Positions 33,720 through 43,760 of a stretch of 64,000 nt of DNA are shown here, piece after piece. The notes beneath the pieces were generated by a model. The model was not told the origin of the DNA. It was given only the letters and a program-made list of their open reading frames with translations, and did not search any database. The position numbers and the translations under genes were made by a program. The stretch covers positions 2,356,001 through 2,420,000 of the forward strand of contig OZ316896.1 in assembly GCA_973895155.1 (NCBI GenBank), read 5' to 3'. Position 1 is the stretch's first letter, and each line of letters opens with the position of its first letter. This stretch comes from Marsupella aquatica (lineage: Eukaryota > Marchantiophyta).

Positions 33720-34931
33720 CAACCACGCAAATACATCTGCTCCAGAATTTAATTTGGAGAAACCCAGATTGGGTGGACCTACACTGCTCACTGCAAATTA
33801 GTGTCACACTGATTCTGGTGAAGCAAAGTTTAGGCTACACTCATTAATTAGTGCTACTCATTAAACAATGTTTTTGTCCAATAGAAAGAAGGTGGGTGCT
33901 CCAGGTTCCGCATAAAAATCCTTAGCCCTAGTATGGATGAATAGCCATGTTCCCCTCTTATGAGTAGAGCATTCCCACCTATTGCCCCATTTGTGACTCG
34001 ATATCAGTGTGAGTAGTGAGTGCATTGGCGAATCTGATATTCAATGGCGGGCAGCGTATGTACACAATCCCCACCTAAAGTGCTATTTTCACATGTGAAG
34101 GTTCCGGCATGCTGGGGAGAAGATCTGTCCGGCCAAGGCAGGCTGTTTTAAAATAATACAAGTTGGTGGAGTAGGGATTCACACTCACACTAATTCAATG
34201 CTAACATTAATGGCGGTGAAATGAACTGTGTAGGGCCATTGTGGCGTGCAAGGACACTGACAGGAAACAAATTCCTGTTATGAGTAAAAAAACCCACTTC
34301 TGTTAGACAAAGTTGTCCTTAGCTAACCAAAACCTGGTTACTATAACCCAGATTTGGAACTCCTATTTTGGCTAGCAAACTGGCTAGCCATTAGAGTCTT
34401 AAAAATGCACTAGAAAGTCAAAGTCAGCAAAAACGAAAAGACATAAAGGACCACTAGTGACTGGCTAACAATACTCTCCTCACTTTCAAAAGTAATCAAA
34501 AGACATAAAAGACCACTGACTAGTGACTTGCTAACAATACAAAAGACTTAGAGCCAACTTGCATGAGTGGGTCCTCACAAATGCAGCCTTCAGCTGCAGC
34601 AAAAGATTGGGGAAAAAGTAAATCTTGGATCACAGTTGGATCATGTGAAGTGCAACATGGCATGTGCTCAAACATTTTGTGTCGCTCTGTCGCTTACAAT
34701 CAAAGGTAATAAGGGCACAGCAAAGTTTCCAGTGCCACACTTCCGCAACATGTCACTTTTACCCTTTTTGTTCATGTGAAATTTTGAGGTCCGGACCTCA
34801 AGGGTCCTTGGAAGTGCTAGTTTTATGGCGTCAGGCTTGCACACGAGTAGTAAACTGCATTTTTCTCTAAGCCATTTCTATGCTGCATTCAGGAAGGTTT
34901 AGGGCCAAATTTGGTTTAGGGGCCAACTTTT
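33720..34931. other. intergenic repeat DNA, no gene seen
   Basis: Contains fragments related to the large duplication downstream, for example actagtgactggctaacaat with actctcctcactttcaaaag at about 34,450-34,500, and a second partial version near 34,515-34,545. No coding segment is convincing. Confidence 0.45.
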
Positions 34932-36107
34932 AAAGTACAATGCGAGTTGGCTCTTCAAGGACCACTATGGCGTCACAAAGCAAGGCCATAAGGAAAAGTT
35001 GTGGGACACCAGTTGTGCCCATAAAACACCTTATGACCAGACTTTATGGGTCATTGGTTGCAGGGGGGATATGCATTGACCAGTGCCATAAGGGATGAGT
35101 TATGGGTACTCCGGCTCAGAGTAAGTGCTTTTGGCCCATCGCTGTTGGACAACCCCAAGCATATTACCTCAATAAGTGGTTATGATAGCATTCTAATAAT
35201 ACACATTGACTGGCATGTTGTTTTTTTCCCTGGATGACACGATGTTGTGATGACTCTATGTTGTGATGACACAAAATTCAAAGTGAGTCAAAGTTAAAGT
35301 TACGGGTTTAAGTAAGCAGCCGCAACACTTTCTTACAGGAGCTGATTTTGGCCTTCTGCAACTTTTATGGCCGTTCCCATAACTCATTACAGCCATGCTT
35401 TGAGACGCCCTACTAGTGACTGGCAAACAATACTCTCCTCCCTATCAAAAGTTACTGTTTGCTCACATTATACAATAACTCAACTCTCGACTGAACTGCG
35501 TACACTAAAGTACAATGCGAGTTGGCTCTTAAAGGACCACTGCGACGTCTCAAAGCAGGGCCATAAGGAAAAGTTATGGGACACCAGTTGTGCCCATAAA
35601 ACACCTTATGCCCAGACTTTACGGGCCATTGGTTGTAGGGGGGATGTGCATTGACCCGTGCCGTAAGGGATGAGTTATGGGTACTCCCGGTCAGAGTAAG
35701 TGCTTTTGGCCCGTCGCTGTTGGACAAGCCCAAGTATATTACCTCAATAAGTGGTCCCAAGTATATTACCTCAATAAGTGGTCACGATAGCATTCTAATA
35801 ATACACACTGTTAACTGACATGTAGTTTTTTTCCCTGGATGACACGATGTTGTGATGACGCAAAATTCAATCTTAGAGTTGAAGTTACGGGTTGCGGTAA
35901 GCGGCCGTCGCACTTTCTTATAGGAGCTGATTTTGGCCTCCCGCAATTTTTATGGCTGTTCCCGTAACTCAGTCCTTACGGCCAACTAGTAACTCATTAC
36001 AGCCGTGCTATGAGAAGCCCTACTATTGGCTCGCAAACAATACTCTCCTCCCTATCAAAAGTTAGTGTTTGCTCAAATCATACAATAACTCAACTGTGTA
36101 CACTAAA
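34932..36107. repeat. large tandem duplication, unit about 575-600 bases
   Basis: Copy 1 runs 34,932-35,506 and copy 2 35,507 to about 36,107. Both start aaagtacaatgcgagttggc, continue through gtgcccataaaacacctta, taagtgcttttggccc, attacctcaataagtggt and tccctggatgacacgatgtt, and end with acaatactctcctccctatc. Copy 2 holds an extra 27-base duplication (cccaagtatattacctcaat..., 35,729-35,782) and an insertion near 35,968-35,990. Fragments upstream at 34,450 suggest an older array. No coding capacity is seen. Confidence 0.85.
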
Positions 36108-36134
36108 TAAGCAGTATAGTATTGCTATACTTTA

Positions 36135-36431
36135 GTGGCGGCCAATCCACACGTACTACCTGTAATTGGACGACATGGACAAAGTCTAGGCCATGTTTTG
36201 CTTTGTGGTGGAGAATGGGAGGAGCTCCAGCACACTTTCGACGAATTCCACAGCAAGTGGACTCCGCCCGAACCAGTCAGCCACCAGGACTATACTTGTG
36301 GCTGGCAAGATTTCGCATCGGATAGAGAGTATGTGCAGAGAGATCAGTTCCAGCTGTGCAGTGTGCCCCAGCTGTTTGGATTCCATTCTCTGAACCAGGA
36401 GATTCTGAAGAAACTGCCATCGCCACTCTGA
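36135..36431 (+). CDS. hypothetical 98-codon open frame, doubtful
   Basis: The frame is open from ATG 36,135 to a stop at 36,429. The translation is compact, without low-complexity text, with segments such as DEFHSKWTPPEP and GWQDFASDREYVQRDQF. I recognise no family. It ends in a local duplication (gaaccaggagattctgaag and gaaccaggagtcgattctgaag). It lies about 450 bases upstream of the Rdx-like gene and could be an upstream exon of it, a gene fragment, or chance. Confidence 0.2.
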   Translation: MAANPHVLPVIGRHGQSLGHVLLCGGEWEELQHTFDEFHSKWTPPEPVSHQDYTCGWQDFASDREYVQRDQFQLCSVPQLFGFHSLNQEILKKLPSPL

Positions 36432-36887
36432 ACCAGGAGTCGATTCTGAAGAGGCTGCCATTGCCATGGTTGTTACTGATCTGGTCTGATCTAGTCTGAT
36501 CTAGTCTGCATAGGCTGAGACGAGGACTGGAGTGAAGTGGGCTTGATGTGTGAGACGAGGACTGGAGTAAAGTGGGTTTGATGTGTGTGGAAAACTCACT
36601 TCTGGAGGAAAGCAAGTTGTTCTGGGAAGGTTGAATTTGCTAGTGGATTTGATGAGCTCCACTCCCCACCTAGAGCAGCCGAATTGTGATTGTGGGGGCT
36701 TGACTTCTGGGAAATTGATCGTCCCGTGGAGGAGAGTTAGGAGATTATTCCTGTCCATGTGAGCGGGTGTGGTAGAGGTGAAAAGATAATAGAAATTTCT
36801 GTTTTCCTTTTTGCGGGGGAAGATCAGGCGGAGGTTGTGACGAATTCATTTGTGTAATAAGTTGGGGAGGTTGGGGAGACTGTTGCC

Positions 36888-38518
36888 ATGGGGCACGGGA
36901 GACGGTGTATAGGATTAGGAGCACGAATTGTTGGAGCAGTAGCGAGGCAATATGGTGAGACTCCCACCAGCGCCAGAATTGGACTAACGGAGGGGTTGTC
37001 GAGCTCTTCGGGGCTATTCAGAAGCTCCGTCAGTGGCACATTGTTCCGCCCCTCCTTAAACTTGTGCCTTCTGCAAGCAAATAGGTTCTCCTGCTGTGCA
37101 AAAGTGGACCTTCCCCCTCCCCGCGAGGTTTGTCCAACCACTCCTCTCGCTTCTCAGATGAAGATTCACCTGGGGTCGCAATTGGCATTTTCTCAGTCAC
37201 ATATTTACTTCCAATTGATTGTTTGACTGAGTGAACGCAACTATTTGTGAAGTTCACTGGGATTGGCGCGCGAGAACAGAATTGTACCAAATTGTCTATC
37301 TTTGGTCGATCATCTCTCGTAATTTGTACATATCAGACTCGGTTCATATGGATTCACCCCAACTTCCTTTTTGGCGTTTATATCGTTTCTTTCATCAGGT
37401 GTGATTGTTGTTGGGGCAATAGGATTGGGAAACAATCATGCTATAATTGTTAAGAATGAATTTTCATTTTTTCTGGCTCTCTGCACGAAAACATAGCCGT
37501 AAGTCAGGCGCTTACTTGCTTTGGAGTGTCTTGAAATGTTTGGATCAGTTAGCTCTGCTAGACCTCCGGGTCAATTATAGGTTGACATGGGTTGTTGTTG
37601 CAGATAACTGTGGAGTATGAAGACAAATCCGAAAATACTGATTATTTCATTGAACTTGCTGATGGAATAGGTGTGTATCAGACCTTTACTTGTAGTGAAT
37701 TGTTGCTAGGAAGTGACTGCTTTTGAGTTTGAAATATGAGGTGAAAAAGCACTGCAGATTTCATGATCCTTGTGTCGTCTATATGGGACGGAGGGTTTTT
37801 ACATTAGAAACTGAATCTGTGTCCATCATCTACTCCTGACAGAAAACGCAAACCCTGAGCTGATGGTTTTAGGGAACCCTGACGACATGCAACCAAGGTC
37901 GGTTTCTTTCTCCTCCACAACTCTGCAGCAGTCCCAAATCGAGTCTCGACGATCAGAGTCAATAGCTGCATTCAATATTATCAGTGTACTTCATTGAATA
38001 GTTACTACATTCTGGGCTCCTCGCACTTTGCAGCAGGCTTGGTTCTGTACTTGGTAAACCACAACTACAACTGTTGGGAGGGTCTCCTTCAGTGTGTGAG
38101 AGCTTTTGTTTGTGGACGAGGCTAAATTACATATTCGTGCTGTTGACAGGGATGGGTCCTTCGAAGTGACTACAGGCCAACATGTTCTGTTCTCAAGCCT
38201 GCAGGTATGTTCACCGTGTCCGAGACAATAGAATCAAGAAACCTTTGAGATTTAAAGTGATGAAGCAGCTGCAACTCTTGGAATTGGTCTTTTGTGACCT
38301 TGAAGTAACTTTTCCTGTCTTCCTACTACAAATTAACAGTGGTTCGAATGGGAATTAAATTCTCCACTGCACAAAATGAAAGGTTGTTCTGAGCCAATGC
38401 TTCTTTGCAGGCCAAGAGGCTACCCAGGGTGGATGAAATTCTGCTTGCTTTGGAACAATTACCTACCGAGGCATTGAGTTGTGAACTCGAGACTAGCGAG
38501 AAGGCTGCAACCGCGTAG
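36888..38518 (+). CDS. small Rdx/SelW-like protein, probably organelle-targeted
   Basis: Five exons join in frame to 174 codons: 36888-37127, 37604-37670, 37843-37897, 38150-38204 and 38411-38518. Residues 1-80 are rich in Arg, Ser, Gly and Leu and poor in acidic residues near the start, as in plastid or mitochondrial transit peptides. From residue 81 it reads ITVEYED, then GNPDDMQPRDGSFEVTTGQ and LFSSLQAKRLPRVDEIL. The pattern GNP, then GxFEV, then a basic segment before P matches the C-terminal half of the Rdx (SelW/SelT) thioredoxin-like fold. The CxxC or CxxU redox motif, expected right after the first strand (IxxEYC), is replaced by EYEDKSE, so a redox function is doubtful. Family assignment is inference. 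Confidence 0.6.
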
Positions 38519-39785
38519 ATCAGGGCATTTACACAAAATGGTGTCCTTAAGTCTTAAATCGTACCCCAAGTCCTCCAGCACAGTTAGTACACTTGGATAA
38601 TCATTTGTTCCTGTGAGAAGTGAGCAGGTATACTGTAATTATTTTAACATAACTGGACCTTGGAGGTGGAAAGGGAAGTGAGCAGGTATATTGTATAATT
38701 GGACCTTTACAGGTGGAAAGGTTGAAATCTCTTCAATCAGCAGGTGTTCCGCTACTTGCAAGCAAAGCTGGAGACTTACCCCATGTCCAAGCAAACGCGG
38801 CTCTGTACTGAGAAGTTCAAGCAAGCTATTATTAGGTCGGTTTATCTTTTCGCTGAATTGTACAAGTAGTTTTCATGAAGACTTTTGAATAGTTGCATGT
38901 ACCAGATACAATAGCCTATGGTCGGTGTTTACCCATTGCGTTATTGAGATGTCACTATAGAATGCAGGTGCTACTGTCTCGTCTGAGAACGCTCAGTTGC
39001 TTTTTCGCTCGTCGATGTCCTTTTAGCCATGTGCTGCGTCTTGAATGAAGATGTAGGGTTGGGCTGGGCTGAAGGACAACACAGGGCACTGGCCTTTCTA
39101 TTGGGATTTTGTGGAGATGAAAGTGTCTATCTCGAATTCTACGAGGGGAAATAGAAAATTCAGGGGTTGTCCAATGACTATCCCATGGGATCCTAATTTC
39201 CAACAAACTTGCTGGCCACCAACCTCCAAAAGAATATGCGTACATTGGCCGAATGCGCAATTGCACCTGATGGTTACAATCCAAACACAAAATCTACAAC
39301 GTCAGATTGCTCGAAGCCTACATTTCTTGCCTAAAATGGGGGACATATTTCACCACTTTCAGGACAATCCTCTTGGTAGCAAGCTTTCAGATAACTAACG
39401 AAGGTTTACTGCATCAACTCAGTAAACTCATTGGACATCGGAAACTGGACAGAGGAGCATCTGTTGACGCATTCGCGCTACAATAGAATTCACAATCAAG
39501 GGTTTCCAGTCAAGCCTGGCTCCAGTCAGTAATGAATTAGATGGAACAGTCATTTTCTCATCGAGTCCTTCAACTAGCAGCCCATTCAGTTCCCGACATG
39601 TGGGGAGAGTTCAATTTCTAAATTGTCCGCAAAAGTCTATACATCTGATTTACAAATATACCTTTCCTCGTGCCAAACAAGACTCACAGCCAGCCTGGCC
39701 CAAGATATCAAGCTCCCTGATTCTGAAGAGGCGGTTGACAGATCAGGTCGTGCAATGGCAAAATTCCCTGCCCTACCTACAAATT
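38519..39785. other. 3' regions of converging genes, no gene seen
   Basis: Lies between the Rdx-like gene (plus) and the single-exon gene (minus), which point towards each other. A 58-base tandem duplication starts gaagtgagcaggtata at 38,617 and 38,675. No coding segment is convincing. Confidence 0.5.
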
Positions 39786-40604
39786 CTAGCAGGTTCCGTG
39801 GAGTGAGAAACGATTATCTTCAGGGAACAAAAAGCTGCATAGTTCTTTGTACGTGTCAGGATCGATTTTGCAAACCACAACAGCATAGAGCTTCAGCGCT
39901 TGGAGAGATCTGGCTTCGACACTAAGACCCACATATGTTGCAATCAAATTGAGGGCCCTAGTCGACAAGTTCATCTGTGCTTTGAGCTCTGGCTGCCCCT
40001 CCAGCCAAGACTGAAGCATACTCCAATCCAGCTCACCATTTCCAGAGGGATCCAATCTCTTTATCGTCTCAATTGACCCAGGAACCATGAGCGAAAGGTC
40101 TGTCAACAGCCTCTGCCGAGCTGAATGCAGCAGTCTGCTTACAATTGGGCTAGAGCTTAGCCTTTGAGCCCTCCTCTTCTTGAACAAATCCTCTTTCGCC
40201 TTCATTGTGATGTCCTTTCTTATTCCAAGGATACCCCGGTAGTGTCTGGGTGTACGGTTCCTCAGAATTTCATTACCCAGTTTAGGAAGTAAGAACGGTG
40301 TATCCGAATTTTGGGAGCCGGAAAGGTCCACCTCGAAGCCCAGAGCAGAGTATTTCGGAGGTGAAACCTGGACTCCAGATTCAGCCTCGGCAAGAGTGAG
40401 CGACGACATTGAATCTAAGTCTGGATTGGCCTTCGGCTGTGCTGAGCTCGTGGAACTCCAATTCAACACCTGTTTATCATTGCTATTTAAAGCTTGGAGT
40501 TCTTCACCTCCAAGGCCCACTGACTTCGAAAATTGGCTTGAGAGGAGATTCACTTGAGATTTGAGTTCGAACCTAACCGCCCCTGGCCTTGATGATTTCA
40601 CCAT
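39786..40604 (-). CDS. single-exon protein of unknown function, 272 residues
   Basis: One uninterrupted frame, ATG at 40,604. Residues 1-110 are Ser-rich and likely disordered. A basic segment follows (KAKEDLFKKRRAQRL near 140), then a folded C-terminal half rich in Leu with RLLTDLSLM and LNLIATYVGLSVEARSLQAL. Near residue 186 the text DPSGNGELDWSM resembles an EF-hand loop, with Asp, Ser, Asn, Gly and Asp in the right places. It lacks the final Glu, so calcium binding is doubtful. I do not recognise the family. A CT-rich stretch (ctctctcgctctctctccc) just upstream, 40,612-40,632, is typical of a plant 5' untranslated region. That, the length and lack of stops support a real gene. Confidence 0.75.
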   Translation of the reverse strand: MVKSSRPGAVRFELKSQVNLLSSQFSKSVGLGGEELQALNSNDKQVLNWSSTSSAQPKANPDLDSMSSLTLAEAESGVQVSPPKYSALGFEVDLSGSQNSDTPFLLPKLGNEILRNRTPRHYRGILGIRKDITMKAKEDLFKKRRAQRLSSSPIVSRLLHSARQRLLTDLSLMVPGSIETIKRLDPSGNGELDWSMLQSWLEGQPELKAQMNLSTRALNLIATYVGLSVEARSLQALKLYAVVVCKIDPDTYKELCSFLFPEDNRFSLHGTC

Positions 40605-40632
40605 CCTTTGCTCTCTCGCTCTCTCTCCCTTA

Positions 40633-41989
40633 CAAATTATCTGAAACCACAGTCCCCCTCCTCGAATAGGCTCCAGATGTGTTCAGCTCTTCACTCTTCC
40701 AGCCAAACTCTTCCAGCCAAAATCTCCTGGGCCGGCTTGCATTATCGTGAACACTTCATCCTTCAGCAGATTGAAATTCGAGACTAATTACATTTGCGGA
40801 CAGCATACCTCACTCCTGAGCAGCAGCATTTCCGTGCTACAATGAATGACATGCGGAGTATTTTGCAAGCTTCATAATCTCAGCCTCCAACTTACATATG
40901 AGTTCAAATACAATTCGGTGATAAAACTCTACAACACTATGAAGCGTAATCGACACTTTGCTTGTGAAGAAGAGAAGGCTTCATACATACAGAATCCGAG
41001 GCGTTGGTGTTCAGTCAACATCCTCCGCCCGAAGCCCACAACCCTAATTCCGCACATTCAACCCAAAACTACACCACAAAAGGATCTGAGAAAAGCCTCA
41101 CGGTTCTGCAGACACACATTGTCATGGAAACAATCCACCTCCACAGTTCCCCCACCTCCAGCGATCGAGTCACGGCAATGCGTGCACCCCACCGAGCCTC
41201 TGGCCACAACAGTTGGTTAGGTCGGGTCACGGGAAGTGGAAGGACGACCTCGAAATGGAGAGTGGCGGATGCGCAAATTGAGAGCACGGCGCTCTGAACG
41301 AGAATCAATCATTCCACCACGGATTGCAGGGGGACGAGTGGGGTCCCACCCACTTATTACGAAGATCAAACGACCACCATGAATTGATTTGCTCCAGTGC
41401 TGCTACACAGAATTTCCTCACGTAGCATTCCTCTTCCTTAAATCACAACTCCACACGAGAGAGCTACAATTGTTTGTACACCTTAGAATACAATGTATTT
41501 GGCCCCTGGGGGTGTCACAGGGAGTGATGGTACTCCCTACCCCCAGTCCCCTAGTCCATGGAATCCTGCCTCATGAGAGGACACGGTGGGTCCACCATCC
41601 TGCACAGCCACCCCCCTCGCGCCCCTGTATTTGAGAACCCCTTTTTGAGGTCTAGTGGCATAGCCACCCCTGGCGCCCGTGTATCGAGAGCCCCCATATT
41701 CGAGGCCCTGTATTCGAGATCCACTGTATGGAGTGGATTCCGTAGCATTGCCCAAACAAATACCCTTGCGATTGTATTCTAGAGTGTACATAGTATTTAA
41801 AATGTAAAGTTTTGGACTTGAGAGCAAATGAGTATTAGGGCTAACTCTAGTCTTGGGTTAGCTTCTTGATAGTTAGGCTAAATTGCCATTAGGATGTTAA
41901 TATTGGCAATTAGCCGCGACTCTAGCATCTAGCATATAGAGGAAGCTAGCTAGGTGCTAGGAGGAGAGCTTGCACAAGTAGTCTTTGTG
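40633..41989. other. upstream region of the single-exon gene and intergenic DNA
   Basis: The first few hundred bases are the likely promoter of the minus-strand gene. Overlapping frames on both strands at 40,846-41,308 exclude each other and carry no known domain. At 41,620-41,730 short near-repeats (ggcgcccgtgtatcgagagccc, gcgcccctgtatttgagaaccc and ccctgtattcgagatcc) form a degenerate unit of about 30-60 bases. No gene is called. Confidence 0.45.
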
Positions 41990-42200
41990 TGGCCATGGTG
42001 GCCAAAGTGTTGAGCATCGACAACATTCACAAGAGCATGCCCATAACCATCCAACGATCAAGTAGTTGACACAAAGAGATATGTGGTTCACCTCCATATG
42101 AGACTACATTCACGAGAACACACAAAGAGTTTTACTGCACTCTAGGCCGACCAGCCATACCAAGCATCAACAACACAAGCTCTCCCTATCTCTTAACTGG
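41990..42200 (+). repeat. dispersed repeat family A, copy 2
   Basis: Diverged counterpart of the 4,290-4,500 repeat, in the same orientation, with acattcacaagagcatgccca, gagaacacacaaagagtttta and taggccgaccagccatacc. About 37.7 kb separates the copies. Confidence 0.6.
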
Positions 42201-43048
42201 CTCCGTAACAATGAGACTGGGTTCCCATTACCCAAGCAAACACCACTTGGGTATAGTGTGTATGTAGCATGACTAACCTAATCTAGTTTTCAACTGAGAC
42301 CACCAGGAGACTAATCGTGTTTTCGACTAAGGTCTCAGTGTGTGGATGTTCGAGGGGGGTGTGAGGGAAAATCATACTCCTTATTAGAGTTTATGTACAG
42401 TCCTTTTAAATGTTGTAATCTTATTGGCTCAAACATTCTGACATACATCTGTACTCCTCACTCCCAGCCTAGGGAACCCAGGGGTGGTGGCCCCCGAGAC
42501 TTTATTCCTGCAAATATGAGGGCAGAGGGGCTGACCGTGGCCGGATGATGGTGTGGGGAACTGCCGCATAGGGGGCAGACCATGGCCGGGGTGAGGGTGT
42601 AGGAACAGCCACAGAGGGGGTGGGAGGTATGGCCTGCAAGCTAGGGCAATGTGGCAAGTGGGTGATGAGTGGGGCCGGGGGCGTTGATCCCTGTCTTTAT
42701 TTCTCTCTTAAAGGAGGCCCATAACATTACTTAGAACCCTTTAAGGACTCTGGTTCTGAAGTCTTCACTACCCATCCTTGAGACCCCCTACTATATACAT
42801 TATAGCCACTGGCAAGAGATATTTGTGTGTTTCCATCAGCAACGTTCTTAGTGGCAATCTAGTTAGACTAAGAACTTGTCCACCCTTTGTCACAACCAGG
42901 ATAACAAGATCCTTAAGGAGAACCGTTGGATTCCGGTGAATGGGTCCTATAATTAGCCGGAAAATTTGGCTAATGGGATACACAAACAATCTAGCCAAAT
43001 TTTTGCCAAAGTGGCAAACACTTTTGGAGGAGGTGGAATCTGGCGAAA
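42201..43048. other. intergenic stretch, no gene seen
   Basis: Contains a G-rich segment (42,470-42,680) with three loose copies of gaccgtggccgg, gaccatggccgggg and related text. No coding segment is convincing. Confidence 0.45.
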
Positions 43049-43182
43049 TTTTGCATGTATTATTGTAGCCTTAGTGGGAAATTTTGCATGTATTGTTGTA
43101 TATTGCATGCATTATTTTAGTCTTAGTGGGAAAATTTGCATGTATTATTGTATTTTGCATGCATTATTCTAGCCTTAGTGGG
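43049..43182. repeat. 52-base tandem repeat
   Basis: The phrase ttagtggg starts at 43,071, 43,123 and 43,175. Each interval contains ttgcatgtatt and attgcatgcattatt. The repeat is open in frame but its translation is just the repeat, so it is not a gene. Confidence 0.85.
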
Positions 43183-43760
43183 ATACAGGCCAAGGCTGGA
43201 GATACCGGGCTCCCCAAAGGCCTCGATATTACTCTGACCAATACCGGGCGCAGATACAGGGGACGGTATCCACAGTACTTTATTACACTCTCGACCTTCA
43301 AGAAGAAGATAAGCCTTCGCCTGCGAGCCTATCAGATCCGTAGCAGCTCCATCACCTCATACAATCCCCAAGTTCCCAATTCCCTTCACACAGGAGGATC
43401 CTCTCTCTATCTCTCTCACCCACTTCTTCTTTTCACTTGCATTTCTAAATTCTTCTCTATGACTCTATGAATTCTTCCTTCTGAAAGCACGAGGGAAGAT
43501 CGAAGCCCAACAATCCGAGCGTGGGATTCACTCTGATCCATACGGACTTCAGAAAGTCACTGGGGATTCCATTGATTCGTCTCTGTTTTGGCAATCCCCA
43601 GGATTCCAATTGCGCCCAGTAGAGGAGAGAGTGATAAGTGGGAGAGAGGCATTGGGAGACGACCGTATTGGATGCGGAGGAGGTGGAGCACTTACTGGGT
43701 TTTGATTGTCTGGTAGGCAGACGGAGAGCTTCTCAGCTTGCTTGCTCGCAACTTTATATA
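43183..43760 (+). promoter_or_regulatory. upstream region of the ABM gene
   Basis: About 580 bases between the tandem repeat and the start codon. A tatata word ends directly before the ATG at 43,761, too near to be a useful TATA box, so the real promoter lies further upstream. CT-rich text (ctctctctatctctctcaccc) near 43,401-43,421 would suit a 5' untranslated region. An in-frame ATG at 43,638 would add 41 residues that do not look like a transit peptide. Confidence 0.35.

Noticed and set aside
33405-33801. Open frames on both strands through the 129-base duplication
   Set aside because: They stay open because the unit is a multiple of three; no recognised domain and no exon borders.
4290-42200. 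The two family A repeats as the long terminal repeats of one giant element
   Set aside because: They are strongly diverged, 37.7 kb apart, and enclose several unrelated host genes.
43084-43470. Open frame with repeated CIIV and MHY text
   Set aside because: It is a translation of the 52-base repeat running into the upstream region of the ABM gene.
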